Source: Methylolobus aquaticus
GTDB lineage: Bacteria > Pseudomonadota > Gammaproteobacteria > Methylococcales > Methylococcaceae
NCBI GenBank assembly: GCA_004168015.1
Contig: SEYW01000008.1
Span: 1 to 64,000 of the forward strand
Length of the DNA stretch: 64,000 nucleotides
Direction: 5' to 3'
How positions within the stretch are numbered: position 1 is the first letter of the stretch; every line of letters begins with the position of its first letter. Under the pieces are notes generated by a model. That model was not told the DNA's origin and searched no databases. It saw only the letters and a list, made by a program, of their open reading frames with translations. Of this stretch, positions 43,437-52,171 are shown piece after piece. A program made the position numbers and the translations under genes.

Positions 43437-43452
43437 TGGCGCGATCTCTGCT
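43437..43452 (+). promoter_or_regulatory. Sigma-54 promoter for the porin gene
   Basis: TGGCGCGATCTCTGCT keeps the GG and GC dinucleotides at the right spacing and differs from TGGCACG-N4-TTGCW at two positions. Transcription would start near 43463, 5 bases before the first hairpin of the leader. Confidence 0.65.
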
Positions 43453-43467
43453 TAATCTTAGCCAGTG

Positions 43468-43510
43468 CGCACCAATGCCGGTGCGAATCAACCCGGACAA
43501 CGGCGTCCTG
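43468..43510 (+). promoter_or_regulatory. ANTAR (NasT) RNA target in porin leader
   Basis: P1 at 43468-43485 is CGCACC[AATGCC]GGTGCG, a perfect 6-bp stem. P2 at 43495-43508 is GGAC[AACGGC]GTCC. Both are hexaloops with A1 and G4. The P2 3' side and loop overlap the terminator arm GGCGTC at 43502-43507. The layout is the same as in the narK leader although flanking sequence differs. Confidence 0.88.
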
Positions 43511-43544
43511 CTGCCCTGACACCAGCGCGGCACGACGCCTTTTT
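43502..43544 (+). terminator. Intrinsic leader terminator before porin gene
   Basis: GGCGTC (43502-43507) pairs with GACGCC (43534-43539) and TGCC (43512-43515) with GGCA (43529-43532); five T follow (43540-43544). It ends 61 bases before the porin start and should stop transcription unless NasT holds P2. Confidence 0.82.
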
Positions 43545-43605
43545 CGTGCCCGAGGTCGGGGCAGCCGAGCTTTCCGAGCAACGCTGACCGCACGAGGAGA
43601 CCCGG

Positions 43606-45186
43606 GTGACCGTAACAAGCCTGCATTCCGCCGCTATCGCATCCACACCATCAGCAACTGACCTGACCCAGCGCGTCCCGCCATCGCACCGCTTAGAACG
43701 GCGTGGCAAAGGACGCCCCACCGCCCGGCGAATCGTCGCGCTGGCCGGGCTCGCGACCCTGGCGGGCCCCGTCTGGCCGGCTGATGCTCCGCCCCAACCG
43801 TGGAAAGCGGAGTTCACGGGACCGGCCGATTCGACCTTCCGCGTCGAATTGCATGAGCGCATTCGCGGCGAGTTCGTCGACTGGTTCGGGGATCCGGTCG
43901 TCAACGGGAACGCCATTCCCAAGGAGTCGACCTACAACTTCGTCGGCAACAAGTTCCAGCTCGGCGTCCGGGCCGCGAAGGGCCCGTTCGAGGTGTTCGC
44001 CCAATTCCAGGACACCACGATTGCGGCACTGCCCGAGAACGGTGTCGGGATCGGCGCCGCCTACTACGCGCAAACGCCACACACGACGCAGCAGAGCGCG
44101 TTCCTGCGCCAAGGCTATGCCAAGTTCAAGTCCGACGGTTTCTCGATCACCGGCGGGCGCCAGTTGTACTTCGACGCCGGGCAGGGCGTCGCGCGCAATA
44201 AGAGCCTGAAGTGGATCCAGGACTTCCGCTGGGCGCAGCGGCTGATCGGCCCGTTCGAGTACACCCACGTCGGACGCAGCTTCGACGGCGGTCAACTGGG
44301 TTATCAGACCGACGACTACGAGATCGGCGGATTCGCCTTCCTGCCGACCTACGGCGGCTTCGAGATCAACGGGATGCACGACATCAGCGGGATCAACGTC
44401 GCCGGCCTGACGGCCAATCTGAAGGACTCGGAAGCCGTTGGGAATACGCTGGCGCGCGTGTTCTGGACCTATTACAGCGACACGCGCGGGCTGGTCGCGA
44501 CCGATAACCGCCCGGCACCGGTGCGGGCCGCGACCCGCGGCGACCCGATCGAGATTCATACGCTGGGTGCGGCGGGTGCGCACCTCCTGCCCCTCGGGTC
44601 CGGCAACCTGGACGGCAGCTTTTTCGGCTACGGTCAGGTCGGCAAATGGCAAAACCTGGATCAGAACGCCTGGGCCTACGGCGTCGAACTCGGCTACCAA
44701 TTCTCGGAACTCTGGAGCACCCCCTGGATCCGCGCCGGCATCAACAGCGCCTCCGGCGACCCGAATCCCAACGATGGAGAGCACCAGACGTTCTTTCAGA
44801 TGCTGCCCACGGCCTGGCTCTACGCGCAGTTTCCGTTCTACAACATGATGAACAACCAGGACGTGTTCCTGCAGGCGATCTTTGCGCCGGACCCGAAAGT
44901 GAATCTGCGGGTCGACTTTCATTGGCTGACCGTCAACCAGAGCCGGGATCTCCTCTACTCGGGGAGCGGCGCCACGAGCAACACCTACTTCGGCTACAAC
45001 GGGGCACCGACCGGGGGCTTCGACCAGTTGGCCTACACCGCGCACATGATGCTGAGCGTCAAGCCAGTGGACCATGTGACCGTCAACCTGTTTTACGGTC
45101 ACGCCTTCGGCCAGAGCATCCTAAACGCGCAGTACACTGGCAATCAGGGGAATTACGGCTTCGTGGAAACGGTCCTGGCGTTCTGA
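43606..45186 (+). CDS. Outer-membrane porin, alginate-export-domain family; candidate nitrate channel
   Basis: A 526-residue protein. After about 40 N-terminal residues comes a signal-like stretch (ARRIVALAGLATLAGPVWPADA), then a beta-barrel of the alginate_exp (AlgE-like) family: alternating aromatic strands such as FRVELHERIRGEFVDWFGD, AFLRQGYAKFKSDGFSITGGRQ and the terminal strand NYGFVETVLAF ending in Phe. A GAGGAG site six bases upstream fixes the GTG at 43606. Alginate export is unlikely because no alginate gene is nearby. The gene shares a divergent control region and the same NasT-type leader with the nitrate operon, so uptake of nitrate or nitrite across the outer membrane is the likelier job. 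That role is inference. Confidence 0.8.
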   Translation: MTVTSLHSAAIASTPSATDLTQRVPPSHRLERRGKGRPTARRIVALAGLATLAGPVWPADAPPQPWKAEFTGPADSTFRVELHERIRGEFVDWFGDPVVNGNAIPKESTYNFVGNKFQLGVRAAKGPFEVFAQFQDTTIAALPENGVGIGAAYYAQTPHTTQQSAFLRQGYAKFKSDGFSITGGRQLYFDAGQGVARNKSLKWIQDFRWAQRLIGPFEYTHVGRSFDGGQLGYQTDDYEIGGFAFLPTYGGFEINGMHDISGINVAGLTANLKDSEAVGNTLARVFWTYYSDTRGLVATDNRPAPVRAATRGDPIEIHTLGAAGAHLLPLGSGNLDGSFFGYGQVGKWQNLDQNAWAYGVELGYQFSELWSTPWIRAGINSASGDPNPNDGEHQTFFQMLPTAWLYAQFPFYNMMNNQDVFLQAIFAPDPKVNLRVDFHWLTVNQSRDLLYSGSGATSNTYFGYNGAPTGGFDQLAYTAHMMLSVKPVDHVTVNLFYGHAFGQSILNAQYTGNQGNYGFVETVLAF

Positions 45187-45293
45187 ACGCTGGGCCTCCC
45201 GTGCGGCATGCGCGGACGGGACACGTACCGCCCGATTGGGGCATTTGGCGGAAATTGCGGTGCAAATGGGGGGGAACTGACAATGCTGATGCC

Positions 45294-45344
45294 GGCAGGG
45301 ACGCCTTCCTGCCGCGTTCCGCGCCGGGCGGCGGAATGCCGCCC
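45294..45344 (+). repeat. Two hairpins downstream of porin gene
   Basis: GGCAGG/CCTGCC (45294-45313) and GGGCGGC/GCCGCCC (45326-45344, loop GGAAT) follow the porin stop by 108-158 bases. Neither has a U-run; they may stabilise or end the porin transcript. Confidence 0.4.
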
Positions 45345-45448
45345 GGGTCCGTCAGCTCGGGCTTTCACGCCTCGTGCGGTACCCATGCCTAAGCATTTGG
45401 CGCAAGGCTTGCTTGACAATTGGCGATATCCTAAGTCATGCGAGCCAA

Positions 45449-45991
45449 ATGAAGCCTCCGATACGACCCGAAGACACCCCTCCGACTCGACGCTATCCCC
45501 TGACCGCCCTGCCTCACCGCATGGCGCCCCCACCCACCGATACGCACCGCCTCCTCGTCCCACCGCCGTGCGCTTCCGCGTTGAATTGGTGCGGCGCGCT
45601 TGATTGCACCGCGAACACCCTGGATTGCTGCTCTCGATCGGTCTCCCCGCGCAGCGGCACCCGGACCTCGGCGGGGTGTTCGGTTGCCGTGACGGCCACC
45701 CTGATCGTTCTGTTCGGCCTGCTGCAGATCGCCGACGGCATCGTGACCTACCTCGGACTCGATCAGTCCCTGGTGGACGAGGTGAACCCCATGTTGAATG
45801 CCTGCGCGTCGTTCTTCGGCCTCGGCTTGTCGATCACGGTGCTCAAGCTGGCCGGTCTGGCCTTCATCACCTTCCTGTTCTTCGACCGGCACAAGATGAA
45901 AAGCCGCTGGATCACCGCCACGCTGGGGACTGCCGTGAGCTTCTATGCCTGGGTCGTCGCAAACAACGTCAGCCTGGTGCTGGGCGCTTAA
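45449..45991 (+). CDS. Small membrane protein, DUF5658-like
   Basis: The C-terminal ~110 residues contain three hydrophobic helices with the DUF5658 pattern LLQIADGIVTYLGLDQSLVDEVNPMLNA, LSITVLKLAGLAFITFLFF and TLGTAVSFYAWVVANNVSLVLG. The N-terminal ~75 residues are proline- and arginine-rich and may not be translated. Several starts are possible: 45374, the ATG at 45449 used here, or a later GTG near the first helix. Function unknown. Confidence 0.6.
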   Translation: MKPPIRPEDTPPTRRYPLTALPHRMAPPPTDTHRLLVPPPCASALNWCGALDCTANTLDCCSRSVSPRSGTRTSAGCSVAVTATLIVLFGLLQIADGIVTYLGLDQSLVDEVNPMLNACASFFGLGLSITVLKLAGLAFITFLFFDRHKMKSRWITATLGTAVSFYAWVVANNVSLVLGA

Positions 45992-46018
45992 CCCGCCCCG
46001 AAACGCGGCAGCGCGCCC

Positions 46019-47905
46019 TCACCGGGCCGGGCTGCTTTCGGCGGCGGCTGGGCGGCGGCGCTTCAACTGAACGGTCAGCGTGCGCACGAGTTCGTCCAGC
46101 CGCACGGGCTTGGACAGATAGACGTCGCAACCGGCCTCGATGCAGCGCTGTCGGTCGCCCGGCATCGCCAGGGCGCTCAACGCGATCACGGGTGTTTCCG
46201 CCAGGCACGGATCATCCGCGGCGCGGAGTCGGCGCGTGGCCTCGAGCCCGTCCATCACCGGCATCTGGACATCCATGACGATGACGTCGGGCCGCTCGGT
46301 TAGCGCAAGCGCCAGGGCTTGTTGGCCGTCCTCGGCGAGCACGGGAGCGAAACCCTTGAGTTCCAGGTACTCGCGGTAAATGTCACGGTTGATCTCATCG
46401 TCATCGACCAGCAGCACTTTTCCGCGCCCTGGAGGGGCCGGATTTGCCGCCGGTTCAGCCACGCGTTCACCCGACTCGGCGGCCGGCGCACTCGCGAGCG
46501 GCAGATGCACCGTGAAGCGACTGCCGACGCCCGGCCGACTGCTTACGGTGATGCGCCCGCCCTGGAGTTCCGCGAGCCGTTGTGCCAGACAGAGTCCCAG
46601 CCCTGCCCCTCCATGACGACGAGCCAGCCGGCTGTCGAGCTGCACGAATGGCTGGAACAGCTTGGGGAGGTCCTCAGTCGCAATGCCGACACCGGTGTCC
46701 CAAACGGTGCACTGCACCTCGCCGCCCCCCGTTTCCTTCCGAACTTCCAGGCCGATTCGGCCGCCACCCGGCGTGAATTTGATAGCATTCCCCAGCAGGT
46801 TCAGCAGAATCTGCTTCAGACGGAGCGGATCGCCATGCACCCAGATCTGGGCATCTTCCGGAACGGTGATGTCGACCCCACGCTCGAGCGCGAGGCGCTG
46901 TATGGTCGCCAGTGCCGGTCGATAGGCCTCGCGCAGCAGGAAGTCCTCCCTCACCACATCCGCCGTACCGGACCGGATTTTCGCCAGATCCAGGATGTCG
47001 TTGATCAACCTCAGCAGATGCCGGCCGCTGCTCTCGATTATCCCGAGCTTCTCCTGCTGCTCCATGTTCAGAGGACCATAGGCTTCCTCCTGCAGCGCTT
47101 CGGCGAGGCTCAACACGCCGGTCAGGGGGGTGCGCAGTTCGTGACTCATCGTCGCGAGGAACTCGTCCTTCATGCGGTCCGCTTCGGCCAGCGCCGCGTT
47201 ATCGGTCATGAGCCGCTCGTTCGCCCGGCGCAGCGCTTCCGCCCGCCGTTGTTCGGTAATGTCCTGCACGATCCCGAGGACACTGCCGGCGGAATTTCCA
47301 TCTCCGGGCGCGAGTTCCCCGTAAAGGTGCAACCAGCGTTCGGTGTCGGCGGTGCCGAGCACGCGAAAGTCCAGTTCGACTGACTCGGCCAGATGGGAGC
47401 AACGCTCTATCACGTCGGAGAATCGACCGCGGTCATGGGGATGCACCTGCTCGCGCCAGCCGCCGAGGGTCGCTGTCTGGCTCGCACCGATCGGGAACAG
47501 GGCGAAGAGTTCCGGCGAGCCCGTGACGGTGCCAGAGCCGAGATCCACTTCGTAATACGCGATTCGGGCCAACGACTGTGAGAATCCCAGCCGCTGATTC
47601 GCCCGCGCAAGCTCGGATGCCAGTTGGCGCAAGGACTCGGCCTCGCAGCGAAGCTGGAGGTTCGCCTCATCGAGTTCGCCGCTGAGGGTCTGCACGCGGC
47701 GGCCGAGTTGGAACGGGATGTAGACGAAAACAGGGCCGATCAAAAGCCCCGTCAGACCGCCGATCAGCAGGTCGACGGGTAGCACGCTGCCCTTGAGCAG
47801 CAGATCGAGCGCCGCGACCAAGCCAACCGCGCACAGCACGATGAGGCTGGCTGCGATAGTGACAAACGGAAGGGCACCAAGCCGCTGAAGCGCATCGAGC
47901 TTCAT
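46019..47905 (-). CDS. Hybrid sensor histidine kinase with PAS and receiver domains
   Basis: A 628-residue hybrid kinase. Two membrane helices (about 12-33 and 41-63) precede a PAS domain (about 110-225, PELFALFPIGASQ ... VLGIVQDITEQRRA), a HisKA domain with FLATMSHELRTPLTG (His near 252), an HATPase domain (NLLGNAIKFTPGGGRIGLEV; GGAGLGLCLAQRLAELQGG) and a C-terminal receiver (VLLVDDDEINRDIY; phospho-Asp in VIVMDVQMPVMDG near 541). It autophosphorylates and relays to its own receiver. The ATG at 47905 starts the first helix. No partner regulator lies adjacent. Confidence 0.9.
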   Translation of the reverse strand: MKLDALQRLGALPFVTIAASLIVLCAVGLVAALDLLLKGSVLPVDLLIGGLTGLLIGPVFVYIPFQLGRRVQTLSGELDEANLQLRCEAESLRQLASELARANQRLGFSQSLARIAYYEVDLGSGTVTGSPELFALFPIGASQTATLGGWREQVHPHDRGRFSDVIERCSHLAESVELDFRVLGTADTERWLHLYGELAPGDGNSAGSVLGIVQDITEQRRAEALRRANERLMTDNAALAEADRMKDEFLATMSHELRTPLTGVLSLAEALQEEAYGPLNMEQQEKLGIIESSGRHLLRLINDILDLAKIRSGTADVVREDFLLREAYRPALATIQRLALERGVDITVPEDAQIWVHGDPLRLKQILLNLLGNAIKFTPGGGRIGLEVRKETGGGEVQCTVWDTGVGIATEDLPKLFQPFVQLDSRLARRHGGAGLGLCLAQRLAELQGGRITVSSRPGVGSRFTVHLPLASAPAAESGERVAEPAANPAPPGRGKVLLVDDDEINRDIYREYLELKGFAPVLAEDGQQALALALTERPDVIVMDVQMPVMDGLEATRRLRAADDPCLAETPVIALSALAMPGDRQRCIEAGCDVYLSKPVRLDELVRTLTVQLKRRRPAAAESSPAR

Positions 47906-48414
47906 GGCCGAATTACCGGATCCGAAGCGAAGAGCATTTCGTGTCGGCCCGGGTCGCCGAACCCGAACGAACCGTATCCCGGACTGAACGCCCCGGCGGC
48001 AAGCGCCCGGCCTGTCGAAAGATGCATGATCCCCCCGGATCATCACAACCCGCTTGATGGCAGCCGCCGTGTCGTCGCGGGCATGACGATCGAACGAAAA
48101 TATGCAGGCGGTCGTTCGTGGCAGCACTGTTGCCGGAGCCGACATGGGACAATGCCGGTCGCCGGAGGCGTTGTCAACTCGCTCGACCGCTCGGATGGCG
48201 CGGATGAACCGCCGACTTCGGCCTGCGCAAGCCACCCTCTGTCGAGGCACGGCATGCTCCGGAGCGGCCCGACAAGCGGTGAACTATTGGGGATGCGCGC
48301 GTGCCGGACGATCGCCCGCCGGAAGTAAAAGGTCACGACGCAACGAATGGCCTGCGCGTTCGGCCGGCTTCGGTGCTCGGTGGGTCGCCCCCCCCACCCG
48401 TGGAGATACCCGCC
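47906..48414. other. Intergenic region between kinase and DUF72 genes
   Basis: About 510 bases between divergent genes. I see no coding frame of a known family, no RNA gene and no repeat. Promoters of both neighbours should lie here. Confidence 0.45.
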
Positions 48415-49311
48415 ATGGCTAACCGCGTCCTGATCGGCACCGCGTCCTGGACCGACAAGACACTGATCGACTCCGGCCTGTTCTATCCGGCAACAGTTAG
48501 AACCCCGGAGGAACGGTTGCGGTTCTATGCCGCCCATTTCCCGCTGGTCGAGGTCGACAGCTCGTACTATGCGATGCCTTCCGCTCGCAACTCGGTACTG
48601 TGGTCAGCCCGGACACCGCCCGGCTTCGTGTTCGATGTGAAGGCCTTCCGGCTCTTCACCCAGCATCAGACGCCGCCGGCCGCGCTGCCAAGGGATATCC
48701 GCGAGGCCCTCGGTACGGTCGGCAAAAAGAATCTCTACTATCGCGATCTGCCCGGGGAACTGCTGGACGAGTTGTGGCACCGTTTCCGCGAGGCGATCCG
48801 GCCGCTGCGCCACGACGGCAAACTGGGCGTCGTGCTGTTCCAGTTTCCGCCCTGGTTCGTGCATCGCGCGTCCAACCTGCAGCACATCCTGGCCTGTCGG
48901 CAGCACCTCGCGGACATCCCGATCGCGGTCGAGTTTCGGCATCGCTCATGGTTCGAGGCCCCGCACCGCGACGCGGTCCTGGCCTTCGCGCGCGAACACG
49001 GCCTCGCGCACGTGATCGCCGACGAGCCGCAGGGTTTCGCGTCCAGCGTTCCGTCCGTCTGGGAAGTCACCGCCTCCGTTGCGGTCGTGCGGCTGCATGG
49101 CCGCAACGCACTTACGTGGAATGCCAAGGGCCTGGCCTCGGCCGCGGACCGTTTCAACTACCGCTACGCCGAAAGCGAACTGCGTGAACTGGCAGACTCG
49201 ATCCGCGAGCTTTCCCACCAGACGGGCCAGGTTCACGTGCTGTTCAACAACAACTTCGGCGATCAGGCGCAACGGAATGCAATGGAGTTGCAGGGCATGC
49301 TGAAGGCCTGA
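48415..49311 (+). CDS. DUF72 domain protein (YecE-like)
   Basis: A 298-residue TIM-barrel-like protein of the DUF72 family: LIGTASWTDKTLIDSGLFYP at the start, then EVDSSYYAMPS, FDVKAFRLFTQH, GVVLFQFPPWFV, AVEFRHRSW, and VVRLHGRNALTW and HVLFNNNFGDQAQRNA near the end. The biochemical role of the family is unknown. The ATG at 48415 directly precedes the conserved start; the frame upstream to 48301 is not conserved. It stands alone. Confidence 0.85.
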   Translation: MANRVLIGTASWTDKTLIDSGLFYPATVRTPEERLRFYAAHFPLVEVDSSYYAMPSARNSVLWSARTPPGFVFDVKAFRLFTQHQTPPAALPRDIREALGTVGKKNLYYRDLPGELLDELWHRFREAIRPLRHDGKLGVVLFQFPPWFVHRASNLQHILACRQHLADIPIAVEFRHRSWFEAPHRDAVLAFAREHGLAHVIADEPQGFASSVPSVWEVTASVAVVRLHGRNALTWNAKGLASAADRFNYRYAESELRELADSIRELSHQTGQVHVLFNNNFGDQAQRNAMELQGMLKA

Positions 49312-49479
49312 TCGGCGGCAACGGACTCGCACCCCGGCAGGTGCCGTGTTACGTTACCGCGGGACGCCGGCCGTCGACGAACACCGGCTGCACGGTCCAG
49401 GGCCAGCCTGACGGTGGCCATACGAACGAACACGGCCTGGGCGCAGTCAATCCGCCTAGATTCATTGGGGAAGTAGCGT

Positions 49480-50298
49480 ATGCCCACCGATTGGTCCGCG
49501 TTAATTGCGTTGGTCTTCACACTGGGTCTCAAGCACGGGGTCGACGCCGATCATCTCGCGATGATCGACGGTCTGACCCGCTATAACGCGCCGCTACGGC
49601 CGAGGCTGGCCCGCTGGTGCGGGTTGCTTTTCTCCTTGGGACACGGCGCGGTCGTCATCGCGATTTCGGTCTCGGTCGGCGCGTTGTCGAACCGCTGGGA
49701 GGTACCCGCCTGGGCGGCAGACACCGGCGCCTGGATTTCCATTGCGTTCCTGACGGTGCTGGGTATCGCGAACCTGCGCGCGGTGCTCTCGACGCCACAC
49801 CACCTCCACGTCCGGACAGTCGGACTGAAGAGCCGGCTGCTGGGCCGTTTCCAGCACAGCGGCAGCCCGCTTCCGATCGCGTTGATCGGTGCGCTGTTCG
49901 CATTGTCCTTCGATACGCTGAGCCAGGCTTCGCTGTTCGCGCTGACCGCGACGCAGTATGGGGGGTGGATTCATGCACTGACACTCGGGGCGGTATTCAC
50001 GCTCGGAATGCTGATCGCGGATTCGGCGAACGGGCTGTGGATTTCCCGCCTGATCAACCGCGCCGATCGCATCGCCCTGGTGGCTTCGCGGGTCATGGGT
50101 CTGACCGTGGCGGGCATCAGCCTGGGCGTTGCGTCCTTTGGCGCCGCGCGATACTTCGTTCCGGCGGTCGATTCGTGGGGCAACGGCAAGGAACTGGCTC
50201 TGGGCGGGAGCGTCGTTGCGGTCGTGGCGCTGAGCTTCCTCGTGGCGAACTGGCTCTCGCGGCCGCAGGGCGACGCGTCGGCAACGATCCGGAACTGA
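49480..50298 (+). CDS. NiCoT-type nickel/cobalt permease
   Basis: A 272-residue inner-membrane transporter with about seven helices. The metal-binding signature in helix II, LGLKHGVDADHLAMIDGLTR, is present, with the further marks LSFDTLSQASLFAL and LGMLIADSANGLWISRL. NiCoT proteins take up Ni(II) or Co(II) at high affinity. No urease, hydrogenase or cobalamin gene is in view to say which metal. A TPR-protein gene begins one base after its stop. Confidence 0.82.
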   Translation: MPTDWSALIALVFTLGLKHGVDADHLAMIDGLTRYNAPLRPRLARWCGLLFSLGHGAVVIAISVSVGALSNRWEVPAWAADTGAWISIAFLTVLGIANLRAVLSTPHHLHVRTVGLKSRLLGRFQHSGSPLPIALIGALFALSFDTLSQASLFALTATQYGGWIHALTLGAVFTLGMLIADSANGLWISRLINRADRIALVASRVMGLTVAGISLGVASFGAARYFVPAVDSWGNGKELALGGSVVAVVALSFLVANWLSRPQGDASATIRN

Positions 50299-50299
50299 T

Positions 50300-52021
50300 G
50301 TGGCCACGGCGCGGAACGTAGGGAATTGGGACTGCGCCCGAACAGCCGCGCTGCTACTGGTGCTGAGCAGTGTCATTGCGGATACGGTTCAGGCTAGAAC
50401 CGAAACCGGGCCGTTCGGCCGCGACCTGCCCGGGGGCACCGACAGCGACGCGACGCTGGCGAGAGATCCGCCGCTGTGGGACGACCTGGGGCGACTGACC
50501 CATCCGGTCACGACCACCAGTCCGCTGGCCCAGCGTTACTTCGACCAGGGACTGCGGCTGGCCTACGCGTTCAACCATGCCGAAGCGCGGCGCGCTTTTC
50601 GGGCGGCGCAACGACACGATCCGGGCTGCGCGATGGCATTCTGGGGCGAGGCCCTGGTGCTCGGCCCGAACATCAATGCGCCGATGAACCCGACCGACGG
50701 GGCATCGGCGCTAACCGCCGTAGCGCAAGCGCGAGCGCGCGCGGCGACGGCCAGCCCCCGCGAGCAAGCCCTGATTGCCGCTTTGTCCACTCGTTATTCG
50801 GCCGACCCGCAGGCCGATCGGGTTGTTCTGGACCGCGACTACGCCGACGCGATGGCTGCGTTGACCTCGCGTTATCCCGATGACGACGACATCGCCGTGC
50901 TGGCGGCAGAGGCGCTGATGGACTTGTCGCCCTGGGATTACTGGCAGGACGGCGGCACCAAACCCAAGGGGCACACCGAGCAGATCGTCGCGATGCTCCA
51001 ACGCGTGCTACAGCGTAATCCCGATCATCCCGGGGCCATCCACCTGTACATCCACATCGTCGAGGCCTCGACCGACCCGGGCCGCGCGGAACCCCATGCC
51101 GAGCGGTTGGCTGGCCTGATGCCCGGCGCCGGACACCTGGTCCACATGCCCAGCCATATCTTCTTCCGGGTCGGGCGCTACCGCGATTCCCTCGCCACGA
51201 ACCAGGCGGCGGTCGCAACCGACGAGCGCTACCTCGCCCAGGCCAGTGCCAAGGGCATTTATCCCGGTGGCTACTTTCCGCACAACGTGCATTTTCTGAT
51301 GGTCTCGGCGCAGATGGCCGGCGACGGTCCGACCGCGCTGCAGGCGGCCGAAAAGCTGGCGCGCATGGCGGCGGAGGGACGGATGGCCGATGCGGCATGG
51401 GTGCAGCCGATCATGGCGGCGCCGTACTTCGTGCATGCGCAGTTCGGCGATGCGGGGACCGTCGCGAAAGTCGCCGATCCCGGCGACCGCCTACCCTACG
51501 TCAAGGCGATGTGGCTTTACCTGCGCGGCGTCACCGCGGCTCGACAAGGCGACTTTCCCGCCGCCGAAGCCGCCGCAACGGCCATCGACCACCTGATCCG
51601 GAGCGGCGACTTCAATGCTCTGGAAGCGGCTGGTGTGCCCGGCAAGTCCGTGCTCGAACTGGCTGCACATGTGGTGCGGGCGCGCCGCGCGCAGCACCGG
51701 GGCGACCTGGCGGGCGCGGTCTCGCAGTTCGAAGCGGCCATTCCGCTCGAAGACCAACTCCCCTACCTCGAACCCCCGTTCTGGTACTACCCGGTGCGTC
51801 AGTCACTGGGCGCCGCGAAGCTGCAATCCGGCGATCTCGAAGGGGCCATCGCGGCGTTCCGGAAAAGCCTTGAACAGGCACCGCAAAACGGCTGGACCCT
51901 GTACGGACTGGCCGAGGCCTATCGACAGGCAGGGAAACGGGAGGACGCCGACGAAACACAAGCCCGGTTCCGGCGCGCGTGGCTGGGGCGGCAGGGTCCG
52001 CCGCGCTTGGACCAGCTCTAG
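50300..52021 (+). CDS. Secreted tetratricopeptide-repeat protein
   Basis: A 573-residue protein with a signal peptide (TAALLLVLSSVIADTVQA) and many helix pairs of TPR type, for example YFDQGLRLAYAFNHAEARRAFRAAQRHDPGCAMAFWGEAL near the start and AIAAFRKSLEQAPQNGWTLYGLAEAYRQAGKREDA near the end. A conserved HMPSHIFFRVGRY segment lies near residue 280. Proteins of this kind are periplasmic scaffolds; the precise role is unknown. The GTG at 50300 lies next to the permease stop, so the two are probably cotranscribed. A metal-related role is only a guess from position. Confidence 0.75.
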   Translation: MATARNVGNWDCARTAALLLVLSSVIADTVQARTETGPFGRDLPGGTDSDATLARDPPLWDDLGRLTHPVTTTSPLAQRYFDQGLRLAYAFNHAEARRAFRAAQRHDPGCAMAFWGEALVLGPNINAPMNPTDGASALTAVAQARARAATASPREQALIAALSTRYSADPQADRVVLDRDYADAMAALTSRYPDDDDIAVLAAEALMDLSPWDYWQDGGTKPKGHTEQIVAMLQRVLQRNPDHPGAIHLYIHIVEASTDPGRAEPHAERLAGLMPGAGHLVHMPSHIFFRVGRYRDSLATNQAAVATDERYLAQASAKGIYPGGYFPHNVHFLMVSAQMAGDGPTALQAAEKLARMAAEGRMADAAWVQPIMAAPYFVHAQFGDAGTVAKVADPGDRLPYVKAMWLYLRGVTAARQGDFPAAEAAATAIDHLIRSGDFNALEAAGVPGKSVLELAAHVVRARRAQHRGDLAGAVSQFEAAIPLEDQLPYLEPPFWYYPVRQSLGAAKLQSGDLEGAIAAFRKSLEQAPQNGWTLYGLAEAYRQAGKREDADETQARFRRAWLGRQGPPRLDQL

Positions 52022-52171
52022 GAAAACCCTGCATTCATGCCACGCCTGCAGGGATACTGCCGACTCCATGAAAATCCTGACGATATCGATTGACGGAGAA
52101 CGCGGCGGCGCGATCACAGCTGGGCGCCAGGGCTCCGAACAAAACCCGGATGGCCGTCGTCCGGATGGTTC

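Noticed and set aside
49312-49479. Metal or cobalamin riboswitch before the NiCoT permease
   Set aside because: No B12-box or NiCo-riboswitch core was recognisable in the upstream 170 bases.
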